From NCBI RefSeq assembly GCF_000144405.1, contig NC_014371.1, positions 1,210,501-1,274,500 of the forward strand: 64,000 nucleotides of DNA, written 5' to 3'. Numbering within the stretch: the first letter of the stretch is position 1; every line of letters starts with the position of its first letter. Both the position numbers and the translations under genes were made by a program. Shown in pieces: positions 54,480 through 63,188 of the stretch. The notes beneath the pieces are model-generated. The model saw nothing but the letters and a program-made list of their open reading frames with translations. It made no database searches and was not told where the DNA came from. Source of the stretch: Prevotella melaninogenica ATCC 25845. GTDB lineage: Bacteria > Bacteroidota > Bacteroidia > Bacteroidales > Bacteroidaceae.

Positions 54480-54779
54480 TTGAAAAATGTAATTAGTCAT
54501 GTGGGTTATATCTTCCTCAATCGTTTCGGGCAACGAATCACGACACGAGGGATAGCTCAGCAATTGAAGCATTTTGCAGAGAAATACGGATTGAATCGTG
54601 ATGTGGTCTATCCTCACTCTTTCCGTCACCGCTTTGCCAAGAATTTCCTCGACCGCTTCAATGATCTTGCTTTGTTAGCCGACCTTATGGGGCATGAGAG
54701 TATAGAGACAACACGTATCTACCTGCGACGTACCGCAAGCGAACAGCAGAAAATTGTAGATAGGGTAGTGAATTGGTAG
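54480..54779 (+). pseudogene. Truncated tyrosine recombinase (C-terminal fragment)
   Basis: The reading frame (ILNRFGQRITTRGIAQQLKHF..., then PHSFRHRFAKNFLDR, LLADLMGHESIETTRIYLRRT) holds the HxxR, His and Tyr part of the catalytic domain. It lacks the first catalytic Arg and the whole N-terminal domain. Its TTG start is only where the similarity begins. It lies at the right edge of the defence genes and is probably the remains of the recombinase that brought in part of the island. Confidence 0.75.
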
Positions 54780-54875
54780 AATAACTTATAACTTTTAGAG
54801 GTGGTAGCTTACACCTCTAAGTTTTCTTGTATCTCATCTAAGGCGGAAAATTAGTTGGTTATGAAGGCGTGCAAG

Positions 54876-54956
54876 AAAAGATGCCTAATTAGACTTCAAA
54901 AGGGCCTTAGTAAGGGGCTTAAAGGACATCTTTTCCAAGTTAATTAGGCATCTTTT
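54876..54956 (+). repeat. Diverged member of the 108-bp repeat family
   Basis: AAAAGATGCCTAATTA and its complement enclose AAAAGGGCCTTAGTAAGGGGCTTAAAGG-type sequence similar to the interior of 15346-15453. Confidence 0.6.
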
Positions 54957-55012
54957 AGAATCAAAAAGTGCATGTGGATTCTAATAAAAAAATATATATT
55001 TTATCTCTTTTG

Positions 55013-55369
55013 CTATTTAAACGTTATTGCAATAGTAGAGATTCCATCAGGAACACTAAATCCAAAGGAAATTGCTACAGGTACTTGCTGGATACTATTT
55101 TTGTTCAATTGGACTTTATATTTCCCTGTCTGTACTTTACTTATTGTCATAAAGTCAAATTCTATTTTCTGGAGTATGCCATTGTTGCAGTAGATAGTGG
55201 CTTTGTTGCCATCAGAAAGTTCTACAACAGTCTGTGCCTTTGATAAAATGTCCTTGATTATTCTTTTTGAGATGTTCGAAAAGAGTTTACAAATCTGTCT
55301 TCCAGTCCACTCGTCCACTAACTTGTGTTCTTCTGTTACCTTGTCTTTTATTAGAAACAACTCGTCCAC
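55013..55369 (-). CDS. Hypothetical protein, possibly partial
   Basis: This 118-residue frame has plausible composition in its C-terminal two-thirds (KAQTVVELSDGNKATIYCNNGILQKIEFDFMTISKVQTGKYKVQL). Its first 30 residues lie over ACTCGTCCACTTGTCAAC-type repeats and start with GTG. The N-terminus may therefore be artificial and the gene a fragment. No domain is recognised and there is no partner gene. Confidence 0.35.
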   Translation of the reverse strand: MDELFLIKDKVTEEHKLVDEWTGRQICKLFSNISKRIIKDILSKAQTVVELSDGNKATIYCNNGILQKIEFDFMTISKVQTGKYKVQLNKNSIQQVPVAISFGFSVPDGISTIAITFK

Positions 55370-55440
55370 TTGTCAACCTTGTTTACTTGTCTACTCACAT
55401 TACTACATATATCTTCCTTGGAATCGGTTTTTTAGTGTTG

Positions 55441-55448
55441 TACCTTTG
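55441..55448 (+). promoter_or_regulatory. -7 element (TACCTTTG) of the M15 peptidase gene
   Basis: TACCTTTG lies 66 bases before the ATG at 55515, with CTTG (55417-55420) about 20 bases upstream as an imperfect -33 box. Confidence 0.5.
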
Positions 55449-55514
55449 CATCGTCATTAGGAATGAAGGGATGACGAACGGAGTTTTAATGAACCAAATA
55501 ATCTATAATAATTA

Positions 55515-56006
55515 ATGTGTATGATCAACGATAGTCATTCTAATGAAATAGATTTTGAGGAGCGACTCTCTCCACATTTTACGGTGGGCGAGATGATGCG
55601 CTCGGGAAAGGCGGTGGGCATGGGTATTAAGAACGTGCCTGAGGAGAATCCTGCGCCCGGGGAGGCTTCGAGAGCGGAGGTGATAGAGAACCTTCGGGAG
55701 CTTTGTAGATGCGTCTTAGAACCGCTTAGGCGGCGTGTGGGACGTGTGATAGTCGTGGGAGGTTATCGCTGTGAGGCTGTGAATAGGGCTGTTCATGGGG
55801 CTGAACATTCGCAACATTTGCGGGGAGAGGCGGCTGATATTCATGTCACAGGACTGGAAATGTGTCGGAAATATGCGGCAATTCTCTCTCAAACAGACTT
55901 CGATCAGATGATTCTTGAGCCGCAGGAGTCGATAAAAAAGCGGTGGATTCACATCAGTTATAGGCGTGATGGGAAGAATAGACACCAGATTCTTGGGGCA
56001 AAATAG
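55515..56006 (+). CDS. M15-family D,D-peptidase (peptidoglycan hydrolase-like)
   Basis: The 163-residue protein has the M15 zinc site: SQHLRGEAADIHV (S-x-H-x-x-G-x-A-x-D, about 106-118) and the third ligand in RWIHISYR. The start SPHFTVGEMMRSG is the usual opening of the M15A group found in phage endolysins and in Bacteroidota genomes. It cleaves peptide links in peptidoglycan. There is no signal peptide, so release would need a holin-like route. It is close to a HU-HIG gene and a smalltalk peptide. Confidence 0.85.
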   Translation: MCMINDSHSNEIDFEERLSPHFTVGEMMRSGKAVGMGIKNVPEENPAPGEASRAEVIENLRELCRCVLEPLRRRVGRVIVVGGYRCEAVNRAVHGAEHSQHLRGEAADIHVTGLEMCRKYAAILSQTDFDQMILEPQESIKKRWIHISYRRDGKNRHQILGAK

Positions 56007-56623
56007 GGGAGAAAATGCGGTGAAAGATTTCACTTTTTTGTCGCCGAAAGTCTGAGAAATACTTTTTAAGTTACTGACTGTAAATATTTTAATTATTTAC
56101 GTGAATATCTTTTCATATTTTTAATCGTTTATGTTTATGATGAAGTATGTTTTTACGTTTTTGTGTTTTCCGACTTTTACCTTTATATTTTTATACGTTT
56201 TTGCGTTATTGTGTTTTTAGTTATTTCTGTGTTTATCTTTTTATTTGTTTACGTGTTCATTTATTTACTTGTTTACTCGTTTACATAATTTTACACTTTT
56301 TTGTCGCAGTATGTCTTTTAGGTGGTTGTCCCTCCCCCTTCTTTTTGTGTGGGGAGGGGGTGAGGACTGGCGAACGGCAAGGGCGATGAGGAGTGGGAAG
56401 AAGGGTCTTCAGTAATAGGTTTGCCACTTAGTTTTAAGGTAGTATCACACAGAGAAAAGGAGGACACGGAAGAGTAATAAGAATAAAGCGATGTAAGTCA
56501 CGGAGGCACCGTCGTGCGTGGAGCCACGGAGAGGATTTGCCTCTGTCTTATTAGAGCATAGAGTTAAGATTTCATTTTTTCATTTCAATAATTTCTTTGT
56601 TTCACTTTTTAAATTTTCAAGTT
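56007..56623. other. Gene-free spacer with T-rich DNA, two TTTTTTGTCGC motifs and repeats
   Basis: CACTTTTTTGTCGC occurs at about 56031 and 56293; this is the reverse of the TGCGACAAAAAAGTG motif found at 40862. A GC-rich hairpin is at 56330-56365 and a CACGGAGGCACCGTCG repeat is near 56495-56535. The frame at 56147-56389 is a low-complexity artefact. Confidence 0.6.
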
Positions 56624-57145
56624 ATGTCAATCAAATTTCGTATGTATCAGGACAATCGTAAGAACAGCAAGCGCAAGGGTTATTGGTATGCCCGTGCGGT
56701 GTCTCCCGACCTTGTTAGTGTTAAGGATCTCGCTCTGCGTATCAGTGAGCGTTGCACCGTAACTGAGCCCGACATTTTGGCTGTCATCAGTGCGTTGGTG
56801 TTCGAGATGAATCAGGTCCTCAAGGATGGTAACCGTGTGAAGCTCGACGGATTGGGAACTTTCCGCGTAGGTATTCACTCACAGGGTGTTCAGAAGGCGG
56901 AAGACTTTAACGCACAGAGAGATATCTATGGTGCGCATGTACTTTTCTCGCCAACGGTGACTATCGATGCGATGAAGCGTCGTGTGAAGACCCTCATCAG
57001 CGGTTTGCGTATTCAGGAGGCTGTGCAGTATGATGCGCCTAAGGCTGCCGAGAAGGCGAAGAACAAGGGCAAGAAGAAGGAGAACAAGCCTTCTGCTGGT
57101 CCAGAGCCGGGTGAGGCTACTGCCACTACTGAGGGCCACGCATAG
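56624..57145 (+). CDS. HU-HIG/IHF-like DNA-binding protein
   Basis: The 173-residue protein is a HU-related histone-like protein. The core reads VKDLALRISERCTVTEPDILAVISALVFEMNQVLKDGNRVKLDGLGTFRVGI, with the DNA-intercalating arm region after it. The C-terminal tail is Lys/Ala/Pro-rich (KAAEKAKNKGKKKENKPS). The start MSIKFRMYQDN is the conserved opening of this Bacteroidota family, so I use the ATG at 56624 over an upstream TTG. It probably bends DNA. The usual neighbours, smalltalk and a cell-wall hydrolase, are both present. Confidence 0.88.
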   Translation: MSIKFRMYQDNRKNSKRKGYWYARAVSPDLVSVKDLALRISERCTVTEPDILAVISALVFEMNQVLKDGNRVKLDGLGTFRVGIHSQGVQKAEDFNAQRDIYGAHVLFSPTVTIDAMKRRVKTLISGLRIQEAVQYDAPKAAEKAKNKGKKKENKPSAGPEPGEATATTEGHA

Positions 57146-57702
57146 TCGATTGGTTTGAGAGATGAGCGTGGGGAGTGTCAAGTTTGCGCCCCTCCGCTCT
57201 CCGTTTACTCTAAATCGCTTATTAGGAAACAATGTTATTGTAAGAACGTAACATATTGGCTTCTGATGAGCGAGAGGGATAGGGTGTTGGGTGTTGAATG
57301 TTGGGTGATGAGTTTTGCCACTTGTGTTTAGAGTTTGAAGCAATGTCACACGGAGTCACGGAGAGAACGGAGGTAAATGCAATGTTATGGAGGCACCGTC
57401 GGTGCATAGAGTGACAGAGCTTGTTTGCCAATTTTATTAGCTTAAATACAAAGCATTTATCCAAAAATAATTGTCAAGAATCTGTAAACTATACCTCCGT
57501 CGCTCTTTGTGCCGTCGGCACCTCCGTAACATTGTGCGTTACCTCCGTTGCCTCTGTGACTCCGTGTGCCTATTACCCCATATTTCGGAAGAACCTTTAG
57601 TATTCACTTTTAGTCCAAATCGGCTCGGATACAATGCCGTTAACAAGAAGGGACGGCAGTGTGATCTGCTTGCCGATTGGGCTTTTAATTTATTTAGACG
57701 TT
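57146..57702. other. Gene-free spacer with CACGGAG/CACCGTCGG repeats
   Basis: A GAGGCACCGTCGGTGC repeat lies at about 57402-57418, and its inverted relatives (CCGTCGGCACCTCCG) lie at about 57511-57526. Together with the copy near 56500 they form a dispersed family. GGGTGTTGGGTGTTG-type sequence at 57281-57310 is shared with 4665-4700. Confidence 0.6.
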
Positions 57703-57795
57703 ATGATTAAACCTATTTGGAAGAATATCCTGCATATTCTCGTTACCGTACTCACAGCGTTAGCAACCACGTTGGGCGTCAGTTCTTGTATGTAA
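57703..57795 (+). CDS. Smalltalk protein (30-residue membrane peptide)
   Basis: The frame reads ATG ATT AAA CCT ATT TGG AAG and encodes a 30-residue peptide that opens MIKPIWKNIL, continues through a hydrophobic stretch with ALATTLGV, and ends SSCM. Basic/aromatic start, one hydrophobic helix with ALATTLGV and a Ser-Cys near the end are the hallmarks of the Bacteroidales smalltalk family, usually next to an N-acetylmuramoyl-L-alanine amidase or other wall hydrolase. It is well below normal gene-finder size limits. Function is unknown; a membrane peptide partner of the hydrolase is plausible. Confidence 0.85.
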   Translation: MIKPIWKNILHILVTVLTALATTLGVSSCM

Positions 57796-58937
57796 AACTC
57801 CTCCCATAAACTTCAGTCTTGGACTTAGACAATCATTGTCAGTCACTTTTTAAGACTTAGTTAGACATTCTTATATATTTGAAGTACAGGTGCTTACGCT
57901 GAAAATAGGCGACGTATATGTAGGTTACGTGCGACTTCATGGGAGGTTGTCCCCGACAGCGAAGTAGCTTCTGTGCGACAAAAAGGGAGTCTTTTTCCTC
58001 ATTGTTCGACGGATAGGGAGGAGTGGAGAGACGGATAAGGAGGTTTGTCTCCTTATCTTTCTCTTTTCTTTACAAATATATCCTATTTGTGTTCTTTTCC
58101 TTTTGTTTTCATCGTTACTAATTTGTTTGCTACTGTTTTTCGTTTGATTTTCTACCTTTGTAATGTCATGTAAATCAAATGATTGTGGAATATCGCGACA
58201 AATTAGTAACTTTCTTCGGTTGAGGCTGTTTGCTGATCTGCGACAAATAGGTAGATTGCTGAAATAATTAAACTTTACACTTTTTTGTCGCAGGATTATA
58301 TAAATATATATTCTTTTATAATTCATAGTTCATAATTCAAAATTCATAATTATGATTACTACTATAATTCAGAATTATTCGAATGAAGTTCTCATCAGTA
58401 CGTCATAATTATGATTACCGATGTAGTGACAGTTCAAAGCTCAAGGGTTAAAACACAAATCATAAAGTTCAAAGCTCAAAGTTCAAAATTCAAAGGATTA
58501 ACGGATTCGGGCAATTTGAGAAATTAGTAGTTCTTGAAGGTTCTATGATAAAGAGTAAATTTGTTTTTGTGTTACGAAGTTGACGAGTTAACAAGTTAGA
58601 CGGGTTGACAAGTTGCTTGTGATAAAGCTAAATTTGTTCTCATGTTACTTTGTCTCTCTTGGGAGTTGACGAGTAGACAAGTTGGATGAGTTAGCAAGTT
58701 GCTTGTTATAAAGTCTAAAAAAAACAGAGCAACAAATTAGCTTGTTACTCTATTTTTATGATTCTATAAAAGAAGTCTTACTGTTTACGCCCCTCTTTCT
58801 CATAAATCAGCGATTACAAGTTTGGAGAACCCTTGGGGTATCTCGGTAATCACTCCCCTCCCTACGGGGGAGGGGCAAGGGGGAGGGGCCAGTTGTTTTC
58901 TTGTCTTCTTGTTTTCTTGTTCTTTGTTTGCTTGTTT
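57796..58937. other. Gene-free, repeat-dense spacer
   Basis: It contains TGCGACAAAAAGGGA at 57974 and CGACGGATAGGGAG at 58006. GCGACAAATTAGTAAC is at 58195 and TGCGACAAATAGGTAG at 58239, 45 bases apart. The reversed CACTTTTTTGTCGCA is near 58278. AATTCATAATT repeats (58320-58400), CAAAGTTCAAA repeats (58435-58500) and ACTTGTC/GACGAGTTAAC repeats (58570-58700) follow. The 58851-58890 GC-rich palindrome ends it. The frame at 57937-58326 (minus) is not convincing as a gene. Confidence 0.6.
58851..58890. repeat. GC-rich palindromic repeat with GGGGTATCTCG leader
   Basis: Hairpin CCCCTCCCTACGGGGGAGGGG with a GGGGGAGGGG tail, 48 bases past the nhaA stop. The leader is at 58836. Confidence 0.8.
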
Positions 58938-60263
58938 TTACTTACTTTTCTTATTCAGCAGCACATACCCACCTATTCCACCTAAGATGGAGGCGAGGAA
59001 GATACCCAACTTTGCTTGTGTCATCAATAGCTCGTCGGTGAAGGCGAGGGTAGAGATGAACATTGACATGGTGAAGCCGATAGAGGCAAGCATACCTAAG
59101 CCCAGCAGTGTGCGACGAGTGATGGCGCTTGGAAGGGTTGCCCAACGCATTTTTACCATTAAGAAAGTTGCTCCGATAATACCAATCGGTTTTCCTAAGA
59201 GCAGACCCAATGTCACTCCGAGTGCTACGTGGGTAGAGAAGATGTCAGATAGACTTAAATCCGTAAAGCTGATACCAGCATTGGCAATTGCAAAGATAGG
59301 CATGATCAAGAAGGTAACGATAGGTGACATCTTATGTTCAAGCTGTTGCAGCAAAGGTATTGCAATCTCGGTGTCGTGCTGTATATGTGTCAGCACGTCC
59401 ACCTGTCCCTCCTCCAAGGTTCTCACCTCGTTAGGTTCCTCTTTCTCGAAACGTCTTGTCAGTTTCTTCATACGCTTGAGATAGACCGACTCGTTAATCT
59501 TTGCATCGGCTGGAATCATAAAGGCAGCAAGTACGGCAGCAATCGTTGCGTGGATTCCTGACAGCAAGAAGGTTACCCATACACCACCGATACCGAGTGC
59601 GGCATAGAAGAATAGGCTCTTGATACCGAGTCTGTTGCCTATAAACATCACTGCAAGAAAGCCCAGACCAAAGAGCAAACTCGCAATAGAGAGTTCGGAA
59701 GTGTAGAAGAAGGCGATGACAAGCACAGCTCCAAGGTCGTCTACTATGGCAAGCGTTGTAAGGAAAACCTTTGCCGATGCGGGTACTTTATCGCCCAAAA
59801 GATATACTACTCCTAAGGCAAAAGCAATGTCAGTTGCCATCGGTATTCCCCATCCCATCGTTTGTGGGGTACCTATGTTCAGACTTAAAAATATCAAGGC
59901 AGGTACAATCATACCGCCTATTGCTGCGCCGATAGGTAGAATGGTGTTTCTGATGTCAGCCAGTTCGCCACCGATGAATTCTCTTTTCAACTCTAAGCCG
60001 ACCACAAAGAAGAACATAGCCATTAAGCCATCATTAATCCAATGGTGCAGACTATAATTCAGATACGGCTCTCCGTTGACGATAAAGCCTACTTCCTGTT
60101 CAAAGAAATGGAAGTAGCTCTCAGCAATATTGCTGTTTGCCAATATCATTGCTAAGGTGACACTGAGAATCAGAACGATACCTCCTGACTTCTCCCTACC
60201 CATAAACAGTTTTATCGGTAGCATCAAATGCTGGTTTAGCTTCTTTTCAACTCGTTGTCTCAT
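58938..60263 (-). CDS. nhaA: Na+/H+ antiporter NhaA
   Basis: The 441-residue protein matches NhaA. It has GLELKREFIGGELADIR, PMATDIAFALGVVYLLG (pump Asp), FLTTLAIVDDLGAVLVIAFFYT (the Asp-Asp ion site) and SGIHATIAAVLAAFMIP. A cytoplasmic loop of about 60 residues (YLKRMKKLTRRFEKEEPNEVRTLEEGQVDVL...) is longer than in E. coli but common in Bacteroidota. The C-terminal half is LGKPIGIIGATFLMVK and ITRRTLLGLGMLASIGFTMSMFIS. It exchanges Na+ for H+ across the inner membrane. Single gene unit. Confidence 0.96.
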   Translation of the reverse strand: MRQRVEKKLNQHLMLPIKLFMGREKSGGIVLILSVTLAMILANSNIAESYFHFFEQEVGFIVNGEPYLNYSLHHWINDGLMAMFFFVVGLELKREFIGGELADIRNTILPIGAAIGGMIVPALIFLSLNIGTPQTMGWGIPMATDIAFALGVVYLLGDKVPASAKVFLTTLAIVDDLGAVLVIAFFYTSELSIASLLFGLGFLAVMFIGNRLGIKSLFFYAALGIGGVWVTFLLSGIHATIAAVLAAFMIPADAKINESVYLKRMKKLTRRFEKEEPNEVRTLEEGQVDVLTHIQHDTEIAIPLLQQLEHKMSPIVTFLIMPIFAIANAGISFTDLSLSDIFSTHVALGVTLGLLLGKPIGIIGATFLMVKMRWATLPSAITRRTLLGLGMLASIGFTMSMFISTLAFTDELLMTQAKLGIFLASILGGIGGYVLLNKKSK

Positions 60264-60371
60264 AATTTTCTTCTTATCCTTATTTTACAATATATATAAA
60301 AGGTGAAGAACGCTATAAGCCTTATACAATAAAAGTATATAAAGCCTATGCCCTAAACACTCTTCGATTTA

Positions 60372-60417
60372 AACGGAATACCCTCGTAAGCCAATATACT
60401 TGTGAGGGTATTCTGTT
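60372..60417 (-). terminator. Hairpin between yfhO and nhaA
   Basis: GAATACCCTC (60376-60385) pairs with GAGGGTATTC (60404-60413), extended by AAC/GTT. It lies about 165 bases past the yfhO-like gene in its direction. T-richness is stronger on the plus strand. Confidence 0.5.
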
Positions 60418-60536
60418 TTATTCTTTTTTATCTTCCAGCTTTCATCCTTTATGGGGAATATCCTTGTCCTTTCCCCTAACTTCCCTTCTCGCAATGACCG
60501 CAAGTTCAGAAATGATTGGGGGTATCTCGCATTCTA

Positions 60537-60572
60537 CGCCCCTCCCTATGGGGGAGGGGACGGGGGAGGGGC
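60537..60572. repeat. GC-rich palindromic repeat with GGGGTATCTCG leader, after the YfhO-like gene
   Basis: Same composite as 18427 and 58836. It ends 9 bases before the stop codon of the YfhO-like gene. Confidence 0.8.
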
Positions 60573-60580
60573 TTCTTCTT

Positions 60581-63082
60581 CTACTTCTTCTTCCTCCACT
60601 CCATATACCCTGCACCCGCAATCGCCAAGAGCAAGATAACAATCGCAATGTAAGCGATGGTCTCAGTAGTAGAGATACTTGTTGGGTGGAAGTCGAGGAC
60701 TACGGTATGCTTACCCGGCTTCACGCTTACTGCACGGAGGATATAGTTAACACGTCCCAGCTCTGCAGGCTGACCGTCGATAGTGGCTGTCCAACCCGGA
60801 TAGTAGATCTCAGAGAAGACAACAACACCACCATTCTTAGAGTTGACAGTGTATTGCAGGTTGTTAGGCTCATACTTATCGAGCTTCACGATTGCAGTAG
60901 AATCGTTCACCTTCGCCTGACCTAAAGCCGCCTCAAACTTCTTATCAGCTACCGCCTCATGGCGCACGTCAATCTTACCCACCTCAGCATATTCAGCGTT
61001 GGCATCGTCAACATAGTTGAGCTTATTGACAAACCAGCCGTTGCCCTGTGCATATGGGTTCTGTATTGGTGCCGTTGTGCCACCCTGCAGTGGAAGGATA
61101 AAGTACTTCGTGTTCAGCATATTCAATACAGGGAAGGTCTTCACGCCATCAACCGCCTGCATGTTACCACCTGCAGCAGCAATCGCCTGCATCGTCTTCT
61201 GCATCTCTGGAGCGATGTAAGCATCAATCATCTCCTGATAACGACGGAGCTTAGCAGGGTGATAACCACCGATACTCTTATGGAAGTAAGAAGTCTCGTT
61301 CTCGTTGAATGTATTTGAAGCAAAGTTCAGCACACGATAGTCGAGGCTCTTGTCCTTATTAATCTCAAGGTCGGCTGCTGTTGGTTGCTGTGGCATATCG
61401 CGCTCACTCTTTGGTACGAACATCTCGTCATTGAGGTAACGCTTGTCCACCTGCCACATATCAACGAGGCAAAGCACCAAAAGACCAGCCACCATATAGT
61501 CGGCACGCAACTTCTTCATCTTATAAGCGAAGAGCAGCGCAAAGCCGATAAGGATAACGATAACCGAACGCCAAGCATCAGAGCTGACCATTGCAGCACG
61601 CATCGCAGAGACATTCGCGAGGATTGTTCCTGCTGTATTGCTGTCCATGCCCTGAATACTATTAATCATCTGGCGTTCCTGATCGCTGACAAACGGACCC
61701 ATCATGTCTGGGAATACAGCCACTAAAAGGGCTACACCCGCTGTCAAACCAAGGCTGATATAAGCATACTTCATCTTCTGTCCTAAGAGTTCAGGCTCGT
61801 CAACAAGGCGTTTTAAGGTCAGTGCTGCCAAGAGCGGGATGGTGAACTCAGCGATAACAAGGATACTTGCCACCGTTCGGAACTTCGCATACATCGGGAT
61901 GTAATCGAGGAAGAAGTTGGTAAAGCCCATGAAGTTATGACCCCATGAGAGAAGAACGGAGAGGATTGTAGCTGCTAAGAGTGCCCACTTCATCGTACCC
62001 TTCACCAAGAAAAGTCCTAAGATGAAGAGGAAAAGCACGAAGGCACCCACGTAAACTGGTCCGCTCGTACCCGGCTGTGTACCGAAATACTGTGGGAAAG
62101 CGTCATAGAGCTGTGGAATCATTGACTGTATCTGTGGGTCAACCTTCGACATAGCCGTACTGCTTTGGCTCAATGGAACACTCGCACCACCCTTTGCATC
62201 AGGTACGAGTAAGGTCATTGTCTCATCAATACCATAACTCCACTGCGTGATATAGTCGCGATCAAGACCAGAGCTTGTCTGGTTCGCGCCATCAGCCTTC
62301 AGCAACTCACTTTTGCCACGCATACTCTCTTTCTGATACTCCCATGTGTGGTAAAGGCTTGAGAGATTGATTAATATACCAATCAATGCCGCTACAGCCA
62401 ATACGCCCGAAGCCTTGAGGAAACCCACGAGTTGCTTCTGGCGAACGGCTTGAACGAGATAGCCAATGACCATAAAGAGGACGATAAAGAGATAGTAATA
62501 TGTCATCTGCACGTGGTTGGCTTTCACCTCAAAGGCGGTGAAGATAGCCGTCACGATGAATCCCGACAAGTAACGTCCTCGATAAGCCAAGACAATACCG
62601 GCAATCATTGGTGGAAGATAAGCCAATGCCATTACCTTCCAGAGGTGACCGGCAGCAATGATGATGAGGAAATAGGACGAGAAAGCCCACATGATACTAC
62701 CCAATGCCGCCAACGACTGTCGGAAGTCAAAGGCTCGCAACAGAATATAAAAGCCTAAGAGATAGACAAAAAGAAACCATACATTGTCGGGCAACCAAAG
62801 GTGGTAAGCGTTCATCACCTGCGACAGTCCGTCTGTTGACTGATACGATGGTGACATCTGATAGGTAGGCATACCACCGAAGATAGCGTTTGTCCAGCGT
62901 GTTGCCTCACCAGTACGGTTCTGATACTCTGTCATTTCCTGTGCCGAACCGACACCTGCTGAGGCATCGTGGCGATAGAGAATCTTACCCTGAGTGACCG
63001 GTACGAAGAAGTAAGCGAACGAGATGACCGCAAACAACACGACTACCAGTACATCGGGTAGAAATCTTTTCCAAGTTTTCAT
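60581..63082 (-). CDS. YfhO-family multi-pass membrane protein
   Basis: The 833-residue protein begins with a transmembrane helix and a conserved extracytoplasmic block containing FFVPVTQGKILYRHD. It has about twelve further helices, then a soluble region and a last helix (IAYIAIVILLLAIAGAGYM) before the basic tail MEWRKKK. The late block VVFSEIYYPGWTATIDGQPAEL is diagnostic for YfhO. Gram-positive relatives act in glycosylation of lipoteichoic acid, and the architecture resembles GT-C glycosyltransferases. The Bacteroidota role is not established. A -7 element TAACTTTG (63126-63133, minus) lies 44 bases upstream. Confidence 0.85.
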   Translation of the reverse strand: MKTWKRFLPDVLVVVLFAVISFAYFFVPVTQGKILYRHDASAGVGSAQEMTEYQNRTGEATRWTNAIFGGMPTYQMSPSYQSTDGLSQVMNAYHLWLPDNVWFLFVYLLGFYILLRAFDFRQSLAALGSIMWAFSSYFLIIIAAGHLWKVMALAYLPPMIAGIVLAYRGRYLSGFIVTAIFTAFEVKANHVQMTYYYLFIVLFMVIGYLVQAVRQKQLVGFLKASGVLAVAALIGILINLSSLYHTWEYQKESMRGKSELLKADGANQTSSGLDRDYITQWSYGIDETMTLLVPDAKGGASVPLSQSSTAMSKVDPQIQSMIPQLYDAFPQYFGTQPGTSGPVYVGAFVLFLFILGLFLVKGTMKWALLAATILSVLLSWGHNFMGFTNFFLDYIPMYAKFRTVASILVIAEFTIPLLAALTLKRLVDEPELLGQKMKYAYISLGLTAGVALLVAVFPDMMGPFVSDQERQMINSIQGMDSNTAGTILANVSAMRAAMVSSDAWRSVIVILIGFALLFAYKMKKLRADYMVAGLLVLCLVDMWQVDKRYLNDEMFVPKSERDMPQQPTAADLEINKDKSLDYRVLNFASNTFNENETSYFHKSIGGYHPAKLRRYQEMIDAYIAPEMQKTMQAIAAAGGNMQAVDGVKTFPVLNMLNTKYFILPLQGGTTAPIQNPYAQGNGWFVNKLNYVDDANAEYAEVGKIDVRHEAVADKKFEAALGQAKVNDSTAIVKLDKYEPNNLQYTVNSKNGGVVVFSEIYYPGWTATIDGQPAELGRVNYILRAVSVKPGKHTVVLDFHPTSISTTETIAYIAIVILLLAIAGAGYMEWRKKK

Positions 63083-63125
63083 TTTTATTTAATTTTGCTT
63101 ATGTCGGACAAATGATTAATCTCTG

Positions 63126-63133
63126 CAAAGTTA
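63126..63133 (-). promoter_or_regulatory. -7 element of the YfhO-like gene
   Basis: TAACTTTG on the minus strand matches TAnnTTTG. It is divergent from the mtnN element at 63177. Confidence 0.5.
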
Positions 63134-63176
63134 CAAAAAACTAAGAACTTACAATATCCAACTTGTAACTTTTTCG

Positions 63177-63184
63177 TACCTTTG
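63177..63184 (+). promoter_or_regulatory. -7 element of mtnN, only four bases before the start codon
   Basis: TACCTTTG ends at 63184 and the ATG is at 63189. Transcription would start at or very near the start codon, implying a leaderless mRNA. The -33 box is not clear. Confidence 0.55.
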
Positions 63185-63188
63185 CAGT

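Noticed and set aside
55515-57795. Prophage remnant
   Set aside because: Apart from the endolysin-like peptidase there are no capsid, tail, terminase or portal genes. The HU-HIG/smalltalk context is ordinary for Bacteroidales chromosomes.
57937-58326. 129-residue basic protein on the minus strand
   Set aside because: It spans several CGACAAA motifs, has no domain and carries a low-complexity Lys/Arg/Ser composition typical of the complement of T-rich DNA.
58822-59484. Plus-strand gene opposite nhaA
   Set aside because: It is antisense to a well-conserved antiporter and begins inside a GC-rich repeat (TPLPTGEGQGG).
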